The position numbers were made by a program, and so were the translations under genes. Shown here piece after piece: positions 1 through 5,170 of a stretch of DNA of 8,271 bases. Numbering within the stretch: the stretch's first letter is position 1; each line of letters begins with the position of its first letter. Below the pieces are notes generated by a model, which saw only the letters and a list, made by a program, of their open reading frames with translations, was not told the DNA's origin and did no database searches. The DNA comes from Alkalibacterium indicireducens (GTDB lineage Bacteria; Bacillota; Bacilli; Lactobacillales; Carnobacteriaceae_A): NCBI RefSeq assembly GCF_039522005.1, contig NZ_BAAADA010000001.1, forward strand, positions 1 through 8,271, given 5' to 3'.

Positions 1-147
1 CCCTCTTATGGGCAGGTTCCCCACGTGTTACTCACCCGTTCGCCACTCATCCACACTCTGCAAGCAGAGTGCTTCAGCGTTCGACTTGCATGTATTAGGC
101 ATACCGCCAGCGTTCGTCCTGAGCCAGGATCAAACTCTCATTTTAAG
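1..147 (-). rRNA. rrs: 16S ribosomal RNA, 5' end only (partial)
   Basis: The complement carries the universal 16S 5' region: GAGAGTTTGATCCTGGCTCAG-type sequence near 139-119, then the conserved CTAATACATGCAAGTCGAACG stretch and GGCGAACGGGTGAGTAACACG. Only about 147 nt lie in the window; the rest of the gene continues beyond position 1. The mature 5' end is placed near 147 by comparison with the usual few bases before GAGAGTTTG, so it is approximate. The gene is preceded by two strong promoters and a structured leader. Confidence 0.97.
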
Positions 148-173
148 TTTGACTTGCTCATTATATTACTTGT

Positions 174-311
174 GAGTTAACCATGTTAACTCGTTTGTTG
201 CCTTCGACTCCAAAAGAATCGAAGACCCCTGCACATTTGGTTGTTTCTACTTTGTTCAGTTTTCAAAGATCTATCTCGTTCAGTTTGTGTTGTCTGCATT
301 TCAGCAGCAAC
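174..311 (-). other. rRNA operon leader with boxA-like site and hairpins
   Basis: This is the untranslated leader between the rrn P2 start and 16S. On the transcribed strand it begins with an 8-bp hairpin (289-311; arms GTTG+CTGC and GCAG+CAAC with one bulged A). It then contains GATCTTTGAAAAC at about 271-259, the boxA-like antitermination sequence typical of Firmicutes rRNA leaders. Two further hairpins follow: 202-224 (6-bp CTTCGA/TCGAAG plus a short inner pairing) and 174-192 (perfect 8-bp GAGTTAAC/GTTAACTC with a 3-nt loop). The last is close to the 16S 5' end and may take part in precursor processing, which is inference. Confidence 0.6.
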
Positions 312-317
312 CTTTAT

Positions 318-346
318 ATCATATCATCGTCCTGATTCGATGTCAA
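318..346 (-). promoter_or_regulatory. rrn promoter P2
   Basis: On the minus strand TTGACA (346-341) and TATGAT (323-318) are separated by exactly 17 bp. The predicted +1 is G at 311, fitting GTP-initiated rRNA promoters known in Firmicutes. Sequence after the -10 (ATATAAAGGTTGCTGC) resembles that at the 5S-tRNA operon promoter at 4351-4379. Confidence 0.9.
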
Positions 347-412
347 TGCTTTTATTTAATTTCTTTAAAAGCATTTATTTCGAATCGTCTTCTTCCTGAC
401 GACAACTTCATT

Positions 413-441
413 ACTATACCTTGTTTCCAATTGCTTGTCAA
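413..441 (-). promoter_or_regulatory. rrn promoter P1
   Basis: On the minus strand TTGACA (441-436) and TATAGT (418-413) are separated by 17 bp, with a predicted +1 G at 406. It lies 95 bp upstream of P2, the tandem arrangement seen in Bacillus-type rrn operons. The A/T-rich stretch upstream (442-470) could act as an UP element. Confidence 0.88.
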
Positions 442-609
442 CAAGTATTTTATGTTTTAGTGTTACTAGCAAATATCGTTTGCAGCAACAGAATTAATAA
501 TAACAGGTATTTGAAGAATCGTCAATGATTAAATTGTATTTAACAATCATTTTTTTAACAAGATTTTTTAATAAGTGCATGGTATCGAGCTTGCGGCTTG
601 CTCAACCTT

Positions 610-1233
610 TTATTGTATCATCTTTTTTGTAATTGCTTCTAAGTCTGTCTTTACCGGTCGACTCATTAGCCCCTCTTTATTGTGTGCTGGTATATATACG
701 CAAACTTCACCGTACTTCACTGTCCATCCAGCAACAGACTCTTCATATTCTGAAGATGAAGTCATAGTGACTGTGACATCTTTACCGTAATTAATGAAAC
801 AATGTTCATCGGTAATACTAAATTCTTCTTTTCTATCAGTTAGACTACTTTCTTCTATATACTTGTAGTTCACACTAACAGGCTTCTCCGGATGATAATC
901 AAAACTGCCTCCTACCATGTCAATATAAGTAGTCAACTTTTGATAGCTGACTAATCCCGAATGCCAAACTAGCCATGACCCACCTTTTTTTACATAGTCT
1001 ACTATTTTATCTTCTTCGAACTCTGTCATCCATTCTTCCGGGTTATCTGATTCAGGATCCAAGCGGTTCTCTGAAGCTGATATTACAAGGTCTGGTCTAT
1101 CTTTCAGATGTTCTGTAAGTTCTTTTCGGTCTGCACATAGGATAGTTACGTCACCCAGTTTATCCAGGACTTGTGTAAGACCCTCTTTCAATGTATCTCC
1201 ATCATGATAATAGCCCCCTAGTACTGCAGCAAT
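610..1233 (-). CDS. ThuA-like domain protein, start codon abnormal
   Basis: The protein resembles the ThuA-like family, which adopts a class I glutamine-amidotransferase-like fold and is often linked to sugar use; its substrate cannot be told from sequence. Counting from the TTG at 1191, GGSWLVWHSG is at residues 70-79 and VGGSFDYHP at 93-101, both family-like. The usual first strand is encoded upstream of that TTG: 14 more in-frame codons from 1233 read IAAVLGGYYHDGDT and run straight into LKEGL. A good ribosome site (GGAGG, 1248-1244) lies 10 nt before the ATT at 1233, but no ATG, GTG or TTG occurs in frame between that site and 1191. The gene therefore either starts at ATT (about 207 aa), starts at TTG 1191 without strand 1 (193 aa), or has lost its start codon. 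No terminator is visible before the rrn promoters. Confidence 0.7.
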   Translation of the reverse strand: MAAVLGGYYHDGDTLKEGLTQVLDKLGDVTILCADRKELTEHLKDRPDLVISASENRLDPESDNPEEWMTEFEEDKIVDYVKKGGSWLVWHSGLVSYQKLTTYIDMVGGSFDYHPEKPVSVNYKYIEESSLTDRKEEFSITDEHCFINYGKDVTVTMTSSSEYEESVAGWTVKYGEVCVYIPAHNKEGLMSRPVKTDLEAITKKMIQ

Positions 1234-1503
1234 TTTCCTTTTACCTCCAGTTTACTATGTTTCTCTTTCCCTTTTAAGCCTCTTCTGTTACTATATTCTG
1301 TCTTTAATTTAACTGGAATAGTCTCAAGTCATCAGAATCCAATGAACTTTTCATCTCATATAGAGATACTTCTATCATAAAGTATGGTTTATCCCTCTAT
1401 CTTTGCAGCATATCCATTTTAACACAAAATGTTTTATACGCTTACATTATGACTCACTTAGTTTGGTTCTATGATTCTAAACTTACTCATTTTCGTTTTT
1501 TAC
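1234..1503. other. Intergenic stretch, no supported gene
   Basis: This AT-rich spacer lies between the tRNA operon terminator and the ThuA-like gene. I see no RNA gene and no convincing promoter. A weak -10-like TATAGT sits about 60-70 bp upstream of the ThuA-like gene but has only a poor -35. The longest feature is a 24-codon open stretch on the minus strand, described under rejected items. Confidence 0.5.
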
Positions 1504-1543
1504 ACAAAAAAACTCACATACTCTTATGTAGAGTGTGTGAGTT
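1504..1543 (-). terminator. Intrinsic terminator of the 5S-tRNA operon
   Basis: On the minus strand an 8-bp outer stem (AACTCACA/TGTGAGTT) and a 5-bp inner stem (ACTCT/AGAGT), separated by one mismatch, form a long hairpin with a small loop. It runs directly into seven T residues. It lies about 16 nt past the last tRNA gene. Confidence 0.93.
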
Positions 1544-1558
1544 AAACGTAAGACTATA

Positions 1559-1642
1559 TACCGGCGGCCGGAGTCGAACCGGCACGCCCTAACGGGCACT
1601 GGATTTTGAGTCCAGCGTGTCTACCAATTCCACCACGCCGGC
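1559..1642 (-). tRNA. tRNA-Leu(CAA)
   Basis: The cloverleaf has a long variable arm, as expected for Leu. The anticodon loop CTCAAAA gives CAA (codon UUG). The acceptor stem is GCCGGCG with CGCCGGT, ending in a G-U pair, and the discriminator is A. CCA is not encoded. It is the last gene of the operon. Confidence 0.96.
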
Positions 1643-1661
1643 ATGATTCAATATGAAGATA

Positions 1662-1732
<71 letters not shown>

Positions 1733-1758
1733 ATCCTAAAAATGATATTCAATTAAAA

Positions 1759-1830
1759 CTGGGCTACTAGGATTCGAACCTAGGAATGACGAGACCAAAA
1801 CCCGTTGCCTTACCACTTGGCTATAGCCCA
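1759..1830 (-). tRNA. tRNA-Gln(TTG)
   Basis: Acceptor TGGGCTA pairs with TAGCCCA, giving the weak U1-A72 pair typical of tRNA-Gln. The discriminator is G. Anticodon loop TTTTGGT gives TTG (codon CAA). CCA is not encoded. Confidence 0.96.
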
Positions 1831-1836
1831 TTGAAG

Positions 1837-1910
1837 GGCGACTGATGGGGATCGAACCCACGAATGCCGAGACCACAACCCGGTGCGTTAACCACTTCGC
1901 CACAATCGCC
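1837..1910 (-). tRNA. tRNA-His(GTG)
   Basis: Anticodon loop TTGTGGT gives GTG. The acceptor can be read as GCGATTG/CAGTCGC with an extra G at -1 opposite C73, the histidine identity element, encoded here in the DNA. CCA is not encoded. Confidence 0.96.
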
Positions 1911-1967
1911 ATATTCTTAATTAAAATCATAGCATATTCAACAAATAATGTCATGATGAATTGCTGA

Positions 1968-2038
1968 CAGGGGTAGCAGGAGTCGAACCCACATCGATGG
2001 TTTTGGAGACCATAGTTTTACCATTAAACTATACCCCT
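1968..2038 (-). tRNA. tRNA-Trp(CCA anticodon)
   Basis: Acceptor AGGGGTA pairs with TACCCCT and the discriminator is G. Anticodon loop CTCCAAA gives CCA (codon UGG). No 3' CCA is encoded. Confidence 0.96.
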
Positions 2039-2043
2039 AGCGA

Positions 2044-2124
2044 TGGAGGGAGTAGGATTTGAACCTACGAACCCGAAGGAACGGATTTACAGTCCGCCGC
2101 GTTTGGCCACTTCGCTATCCCTCC
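2044..2124 (-). tRNA. tRNA-Tyr(GTA)
   Basis: The long variable arm is typical of bacterial tRNA-Tyr. Anticodon loop CTGTAAA gives GTA. Acceptor GGAGGGA pairs with TCCCTCC, and the discriminator is A. CCA is not encoded. Confidence 0.96.
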
Positions 2125-2133
2125 AAATTGCTA

Positions 2134-2206
2134 TGGCGCTGGACAGAGTCGAACTGCCGACACACGGAGCTTCAATCCGTTGCTCTACCAACTGAGCTAC
2201 AGCGCC
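2134..2206 (-). tRNA. tRNA-Phe(GAA)
   Basis: Acceptor GGCGCTG pairs with CAGCGCC and the discriminator is A. Anticodon loop TTGAAGC gives GAA. CCA is not encoded. Confidence 0.96.
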
Positions 2207-2227
2207 ATCTTTCAATATCCTGCTTTA

Positions 2228-2300
2228 CGGTCCCGACGGGAATCGAACCCGCGATCTCCTGCGTGACAGGCAGGCGTGATAACCGCTACACTACGGGACC
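2228..2300 (-). tRNA. tRNA-Asp(GTC), copy 1
   Basis: Acceptor GGTCCCG pairs with CGGGACC; discriminator G is the AspRS identity base. Anticodon loop CTGTCAC gives GTC. The gene is identical base for base to the copy at 2941-3013. Both follow an initiator tRNA gene and a two-hairpin spacer. Confidence 0.96.
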
Positions 2301-2328
2301 TCACGATTTATTCAGCCTCTATGAGGTC

Positions 2329-2388
2329 ACACTGTGGACTTACGTCCAAGTGTATCATGTCTGTAATCGCTAAAGCTTCAACAGCCAT
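2329..2388 (-). repeat. Two-hairpin spacer element, copy A
   Basis: This element lies between tRNA-fMet copy 1 and tRNA-Asp copy 1. On the transcribed strand hairpin 2 comes first: arms ATGgCTGT and ACAGACAT (2388-2357), with one mismatch. Hairpin 1 (2353-2329) has outer helix ACACT/AGTGT, a 1x2 internal loop, inner helix GGAC/GTCC and a GTAA (GNRA-type) tetraloop. Three related copies flank the two initiator tRNA genes. The function is unknown: candidates are a processing signal, a transcript-level structural element or a small dispersed repeat. Confidence 0.65.
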
Positions 2389-2393
2389 GACAA

Positions 2394-2466
2394 TTGCGGG
2401 GGCAGGACTCGAACCTGCGACCTCCGGGTTATGAGCCCGACGAGCTGCCAACTGCTCTACCCCGCG
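2394..2466 (-). tRNA. Initiator tRNA-fMet(CAT), copy 1
   Basis: The initiator signatures are present: unpaired C1 opposite A72 (CGCGGGG against CCCCGCA) and three G-C pairs (GGG/CCC) closing the anticodon loop CTCATAA. The gene is identical to the copy at 3101-3173. Two-hairpin elements flank it on both sides. CCA is not encoded. Confidence 0.96.
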
Positions 2467-2493
2467 ATAACAATAGAAAATCATTGTGTTGAG

Positions 2494-2553
2494 ACACTTC
2501 AAGCTGACGCTTGAGTGTACTATGTCTGTAATCACTATAACGTCAACAGACAT
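2494..2553 (-). repeat. Two-hairpin spacer element, copy C
   Basis: It lies between tRNA-Ser and tRNA-fMet copy 1. On the transcribed strand hairpin 2 (2553-2522) has a perfect 8-bp stem, ATGTCTGT/ACAGACAT. Hairpin 1 (2518-2494) keeps the outer ACACT/AGTGT helix and 1x2 internal loop. Its inner helix is AAGC/GCTT and the tetraloop is GTCA. Compared with the other copies, both sides of the inner helix change together. Confidence 0.65.
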
Positions 2554-2558
2554 GGCAA

Positions 2559-2648
2559 AGGAGGATGTGGGATTCGAACCCACGCGCGCTTTTACACGCC
2601 TGACGGTTTTCAAGACCGTTCCCTTAAGCCGGACTTGGGTAATCCTCC
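2559..2648 (-). tRNA. tRNA-Ser(TGA), discriminator U
   Basis: The 90-nt gene has the long variable arm of tRNA-Ser. Anticodon loop CTTGAAA gives TGA (codon UCA). Acceptor GGAGGAT pairs perfectly with ATCCTCC. The next base is T, so the discriminator is U rather than the G usual in bacterial tRNA-Ser. CCA is not encoded. Confidence 0.95.
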
Positions 2649-2674
2649 ATTAAAGTAATACTATTTAATTACTA

Positions 2675-2746
2675 TGACCCCTACGGGATTCGAACCCGTG
2701 TTACCGCCGTGAAAGGGCGGTGTCTTAACCGCTTGACCAAGGGGCC
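2675..2746 (-). tRNA. tRNA-Glu(TTC)
   Basis: Acceptor GGCCCCT pairs with AGGGGTC, including a G2-U71 pair. Anticodon loop CTTTCAC gives TTC. The discriminator is A. CCA is not encoded. Confidence 0.96.
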
Positions 2747-2756
2747 AGTATTAAAA

Positions 2757-2831
<75 letters not shown>

Positions 2832-2864
2832 TAAATATATTAGGAATACTTTATTCAAGTATAA

Positions 2865-2935
2865 AGCGGGTGAGGAGAATCGAACTCCCGACATCAGCTT
2901 GGAAGGCTGGGGTTTTACCACTAAACTACACCCGC
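2865..2935 (-). tRNA. tRNA-Gly(TCC)
   Basis: Acceptor GCGGGTG pairs with CACCCGC; discriminator U is normal for bacterial Gly. Anticodon loop CTTCCAA gives TCC. The outermost anticodon-stem position is C opposite A (CCAGC against GCTGA), a mismatch. CCA is not encoded. Confidence 0.95.
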
Positions 2936-2940
2936 TAAAA

Positions 2941-3013
2941 CGGTCCCGACGGGAATCGAACCCGCGATCTCCTGCGTGACAGGCAGGCGTGATAACCGCT
3001 ACACTACGGGACC
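2941..3013 (-). tRNA. tRNA-Asp(GTC), copy 2
   Basis: It is identical in sequence to tRNA-Asp at 2228-2300, with the same GTC anticodon and G discriminator. Only 5 nt separate it from tRNA-Gly(TCC), the next gene downstream. CCA is not encoded. Confidence 0.96.
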
Positions 3014-3034
3014 TTACGAAAATCTTTATATGAG

Positions 3035-3095
3035 ACACTGCGAGCTTTCGCTCGAGTGTACCATATCTGTACGTTACTAAAGTAACTACAGATAT
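3035..3095 (-). repeat. Two-hairpin spacer element, copy B
   Basis: It lies between tRNA-fMet copy 2 and tRNA-Asp copy 2. On the transcribed strand hairpin 2 (3095-3063) has an 8-bp outer stem ATATCTGT/ACAGATAT and a 6-bp inner stem GTTACT/AGTAAC. Hairpin 1 (3059-3035) has ACACT/AGTGT outside, inner helix GAGC/GCTC and a GAAA tetraloop. Relative to copies A and C, the outer stem of hairpin 2 shows a paired change (A-T replacing G-C). Confidence 0.7.
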
Positions 3096-3100
3096 AGCAA

Positions 3101-3173
3101 TTGCGGGGGCAGGACTCGAACCTGCGACCTCCGGGTTATGAGCCCGACGAGCTGCCAACTGCTCTACCCCGCG
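3101..3173 (-). tRNA. Initiator tRNA-fMet(CAT), copy 2
   Basis: It is identical to the copy at 2394-2466, including the C1-A72 mismatch and GGG/CCC anticodon-stem pairs of an initiator. It sits between two-hairpin elements B and D. CCA is not encoded. Confidence 0.96.
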
Positions 3174-3198
3174 ATAATAGTAGAAAATCATTTAAGGA

Positions 3199-3260
3199 TA
3201 CACTATGGACTTACGTCAAAGTGTATCATGTTTGTACGTTGCTGAAGCAACTACAAACAT
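3199..3260 (-). repeat. Two-hairpin spacer element, copy D
   Basis: It lies between tRNA-Ile(CAT) and tRNA-fMet copy 2. On the transcribed strand hairpin 2 (3260-3228) has outer stem ATGTTTGT/ACAAACAT and inner stem GTTGCT/AGCAAC. Hairpin 1 (3225-3199) has TACACT/AGTGTA outside, a 3-bp inner helix GAC/GTC and a GTAA tetraloop. Against copy B, both strands of hairpin 2 change together at one outer and one inner position. Confidence 0.68.
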
Positions 3261-3265
3261 GACAA

Positions 3266-3339
3266 TGGACCTTGCAGGACTCGAACCTGCGACCGAACGG
3301 TTATGAGCCGTTTGCTCTAACCAACTGAGCTAAAGGTCC
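3266..3339 (-). tRNA. tRNA-Ile2(CAT, probable lysidine type)
   Basis: The anticodon as encoded is CAT (loop CTCATAA). The body, beginning GGACCTTTAGCTCAGTTGG with discriminator A, matches my recollection of the Firmicutes minor tRNA-Ile. TilS converts C34 of that tRNA to lysidine so that it reads AUA. It has no initiator C1-A72 mismatch and differs from the elongator tRNA-Met next to it. An ordinary Met identity is the alternative. CCA is not encoded. Confidence 0.82.
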
Positions 3340-3359
3340 TCGGATCCGTTTGTTTATTA

Positions 3360-3433
3360 TAGCGGCGGAGGGGATCGAACCCCCGACCTCACGGGTATGA
3401 ACCGTACGCTCTAGCCAGCTGAGCTACACCGCC
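3360..3433 (-). tRNA. Elongator tRNA-Met(CAT)
   Basis: Acceptor GGCGGTG pairs with CGCCGCT (G1-U72) and the discriminator is A. Anticodon loop TTCATAC gives CAT. The body closely resembles the Bacillus elongator tRNA-Met. CCA is not encoded. Confidence 0.93.
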
Positions 3434-3446
3434 ATTTTATTACTAA

Positions 3447-3520
3447 TCGGGAAGACAGGATTCGAACCTGCGACCCCTTGGTCCCAAACCAAGTGCTCTA
3501 CCAAGCTGAGCTACTTCCCG
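3447..3520 (-). tRNA. tRNA-Pro(TGG)
   Basis: Acceptor CGGGAAG pairs with CTTCCCG, including the C1-G72 pair typical of tRNA-Pro. Anticodon loop TTTGGGA gives TGG. The discriminator is A. CCA is not encoded. Confidence 0.96.
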
Positions 3521-3530
3521 AATGTTAAAG

Positions 3531-3604
3531 TGCACCCTAGAGGAGTCGAACCTCTAACCGCCTGATTCGTAGTCAGGTACTCTATCCAATTGAGCTAAGG
3601 GTGC
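3531..3604 (-). tRNA. tRNA-Arg(ACG)
   Basis: Acceptor GCACCCT pairs with AGGGTGC, discriminator A. Anticodon loop CTACGAA gives ACG; A34 is normally deaminated to inosine by TadA so that it reads CGU, CGC and CGA. CCA is not encoded. Confidence 0.96.
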
Positions 3605-3617
3605 TGATCATTGTGAA

Positions 3618-3703
3618 TACCGAGGGCCGGAGTCGAACCGGCACGGAGAAAACTCTCCGCAGGATTTTAAGTCCTGTGCGTCTACCAATTCCGCCACCCC
3701 GGC
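3618..3703 (-). tRNA. tRNA-Leu(TAA)
   Basis: The 86-nt gene has a long variable arm. Anticodon loop CTTAAAA gives TAA (codon UUA). Acceptor GCCGGGG pairs with CCTCGGT, using two G-U pairs. The discriminator is A. CCA is not encoded. Confidence 0.96.
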
Positions 3704-3737
3704 TGAAGTGTACTTTGGTTACCTGTGTCTATTCACA

Positions 3738-3809
3738 AGCGGAAGACGGGATTCGAACCCGCGACCCCCACCTTGGCAAGGTGATGTTCTACCACTGAAC
3801 TACTTCCGC
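3738..3809 (-). tRNA. tRNA-Gly(GCC)
   Basis: Acceptor GCGGAAG pairs with CTTCCGC, discriminator U. Anticodon loop TTGCCAA gives GCC. CCA is not encoded. Confidence 0.96.
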
Positions 3810-3839
3810 AACAAGGCAGATCAGTCTGCCCGTAAAAAA

Positions 3840-3912
3840 TGCCGGCTAAAGGATTTGAACCCTCGACCCACTGATTACAAATCAGTTGCTCTACCAACTG
3901 AGCTAAGCCGGC
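3840..3912 (-). tRNA. tRNA-Thr(TGT)
   Basis: Acceptor GCCGGCT pairs with AGCCGGC, discriminator A. Anticodon loop TTTGTAA gives TGT. The T stem is weak (two G-U pairs and one A-U pair). CCA is not encoded. Confidence 0.96.
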
Positions 3913-3921
3913 GTGTTGTTA

Positions 3922-4003
3922 TGCGGATGGAGGGACTTGAACCCCCACGCCGTGAAGCGCTAGATCCTAAATCTAGTGCGTCTGCCAATTCCGCCACATC
4001 CGC
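3922..4003 (-). tRNA. tRNA-Leu(TAG)
   Basis: It has a long variable arm. Anticodon loop TTTAGGA gives TAG (codon CUA). Acceptor GCGGATG pairs with CATCCGC, discriminator A. CCA is not encoded. Confidence 0.96.
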
Positions 4004-4033
4004 ATGTAGCATATATAAGATTACTCTTATATA

Positions 4034-4106
4034 TGAGCCGTACAGGATTCGAACCTGTGACCCACTGATTAAAAGTCAGTTGCTCTACCAACTGAGCTAA
4101 CGGCTC
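4034..4106 (-). tRNA. tRNA-Lys(TTT)
   Basis: Acceptor GAGCCGT pairs with ACGGCTC, discriminator A. Anticodon loop CTTTTAA gives TTT. CCA is not encoded. Confidence 0.96.
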
Positions 4107-4115
4107 ATGGATCTA

Positions 4116-4188
4116 TGGAGGTTAACGGGCTCGAACCGCTGACCCTCTGCTTGTAAGGCAGATGCTCTCCCAACTGAGCTAAACCTCC
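4116..4188 (-). tRNA. tRNA-Val(TAC)
   Basis: Acceptor GGAGGTT pairs with AACCTCC, discriminator A. Anticodon loop CTTACAA gives TAC. It is the first tRNA of the operon, 9 nt after 5S rRNA. CCA is not encoded. Confidence 0.96.
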
Positions 4189-4197
4189 ATTAAAAAC

Positions 4198-4316
4198 TGC
4201 ATAGCAACGTCCTGCTTTCACAAAGGGAAACCCTTCACTATCCTCGGCGCTGAGAAGCTTAACGGCTGTGTTCGAAATGGGAACAGGTGGATCCTTCTCG
4301 CTATCGCCACTATACA
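4198..4316 (-). rRNA. rrf: 5S ribosomal RNA
   Basis: The complement contains conserved 5S blocks: GTGGCGATAGCGAGAAGG near the 5' end, then CCTGTTCCCATTTCGAACAC, GTTAAGCTTCTCAGCGCCGA, and GAAAGCAGGACG near the 3' end. The terminal helix pairs TGTATAG with CTATGCA, which sets ends at about 4316 and 4198 (119 nt, normal for Firmicutes). No 23S gene precedes it: upstream there is only a short leader, a promoter and msrA. It heads the tRNA operon. Confidence 0.94.
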
Positions 4317-4350
4317 GTTTATTGCGTCGTGTTACCGCAGCAACTCTTAT

Positions 4351-4379
4351 ATCATACAAAGATATCGACCTAATGTCAA
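4351..4379 (-). promoter_or_regulatory. rRNA-type promoter of the 5S-tRNA operon
   Basis: On the minus strand TTGACA (4379-4374), a 17-bp spacer and TATGAT (4356-4351) form a near-consensus promoter. The predicted +1 is G at 4344, about 28 nt before 5S. Bases after the -10 (ATATAAGAGTTGCTGC) nearly match those after rrn P2. An A/T-rich stretch upstream (4380-4405) could be an UP element. It lies entirely in the 3' flank of msrA, with no terminator between. Confidence 0.88.
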
Positions 4380-4421
4380 CAACTTTTGTAAAAATAATTT
4401 GAACTTCTTTTCTCACCACTA

Positions 4422-4964
4422 TTAATCCTCAGCAGGATCCTCGTTCCAGTGCTTAGTTAAAAAGCCTGCTCTTCCAGATCCAATGCTATAACGTTTATAG
4501 TGAGCAGACTCTTTTTTGTAAAAATCCTGATGGTATTCTTCAGCTGGATAAAAGGGTTTTGCCTCTTCGATAGTCGTAACGATCGGATCTTTGAATTTGC
4601 CACTTTCCTGCAGTTCTTTTTTTGACTGCTCAGCTGCTTCTTTCTGTTCCTGATTATTGTAAAAGATCACAGGTCTATAAGAATCTCCTCTATCCACAAA
4701 CTGTCCACCTGCATCTGTGGGGTCAGTCTGTCTCCAGTATATCTCTACCAATTCTCTATAAGGCATTAATTCAGGGTCGTATGTGATTTCTACTGCTTCA
4801 GTGTGACCAGTCGTACCGGAAGTGACCATTCGATACGTCGGGTTTTCAACGTGTCCACCTGTATAGCCTGATACAACGGAATGGATACCGGGCTGCGAGT
4901 CAAAAGGCTTGACCATACACCAGAAACACCCTCCTGCAAATACTACTTTTTCTAATTCTGCCAC
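4422..4964 (-). CDS. msrA: Peptide-methionine (S)-S-oxide reductase MsrA
   Basis: MsrA reduces methionine-S-sulfoxide, free or in proteins, back to methionine and protects cytoplasmic proteins from oxidation. The 180-aa product is full length. The catalytic GGCFWC motif is at residues 11-16, with catalytic Cys13 and a likely resolving Cys16; these are the only two cysteines. Further family blocks are GHTEAVEI (53-60), DPTDAGGQF with DRGDSYR (81-97) and EYHQDFYKK (143-151). It resembles B. subtilis MsrA closely. The start is GTG at 4964, set 7 nt after a perfect AGGAGG (4977-4972). No msrB accompanies it. The 5S-tRNA promoter begins 42 nt past its stop with no terminator between, so some read-through into 5S is likely. 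Confidence 0.97.
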   Translation of the reverse strand: MAELEKVVFAGGCFWCMVKPFDSQPGIHSVVSGYTGGHVENPTYRMVTSGTTGHTEAVEITYDPELMPYRELVEIYWRQTDPTDAGGQFVDRGDSYRPVIFYNNQEQKEAAEQSKKELQESGKFKDPIVTTIEEAKPFYPAEEYHQDFYKKESAHYKRYSIGSGRAGFLTKHWNEDPAED

Positions 4965-5022
4965 GCTGTTTCCTCCTGATCCTGATTCTATTCATAGTCT
5001 AAGGTCGAATATGTCTATTATG

Positions 5023-5052
5023 ATTGTATCACACTGCCTCGTGAATCAAAGA
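5023..5052 (-). promoter_or_regulatory. Possible msrA promoter (extended -10)
   Basis: On the minus strand TGATACAAT gives an extended -10 (TACAAT at 5028-5023), just downstream of the serS terminator. The -35 is unclear: TTGATT sits only 15 bp away, and at 17 bp spacing the match is poor. It is the only candidate found between the serS terminator and msrA. Confidence 0.4.
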
Positions 5053-5086
5053 AAAAGAGCTTGTCTTATATATGACTCAGACAAGC
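5046..5086 (-). terminator. Intrinsic terminator after serS
   Basis: On the minus strand a perfect 8-bp stem, GCTTGTCT/AGACAAGC, with a 12-nt loop is followed by TCTTTTTCTTT. It lies about 85 nt past the serS stop codon, before the candidate msrA promoter. Confidence 0.85.
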
Positions 5087-5170
5087 CTTTCTATATTTTC
5101 CTACATCAGTGACGGACAGTTATTTAGCCGAACATCGACTTGAATCTGTATACTTCAGCAGGGATACACT

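Noticed and set aside
524..551. AT-rich inverted repeat AATGATT/AATCATT followed by T's on the plus strand
   Set aside because: It would terminate only plus-strand transcription, and no plus-strand gene is present. The stem has almost no G-C pairs.
575..790. Plus-strand open frame of 71 codons opposite the ThuA-like gene
   Set aside because: It is antisense to a frame with clear family motifs and has no recognisable domain.
1308..1382. 24-codon minus-strand open stretch beginning MIEVSLYEMKSSL between the tRNA terminator and the ThuA-like gene
   Set aside because: It has no ribosome site, starts soon after an in-frame stop and matches no family I know. It could be a remnant of a decayed gene but cannot be supported.
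4909..5112. Plus-strand open frame overlapping the msrA start and the serS terminator
   Set aside because: It crosses a terminator hairpin and the msrA coding start, and its peptide is low in family-like features.
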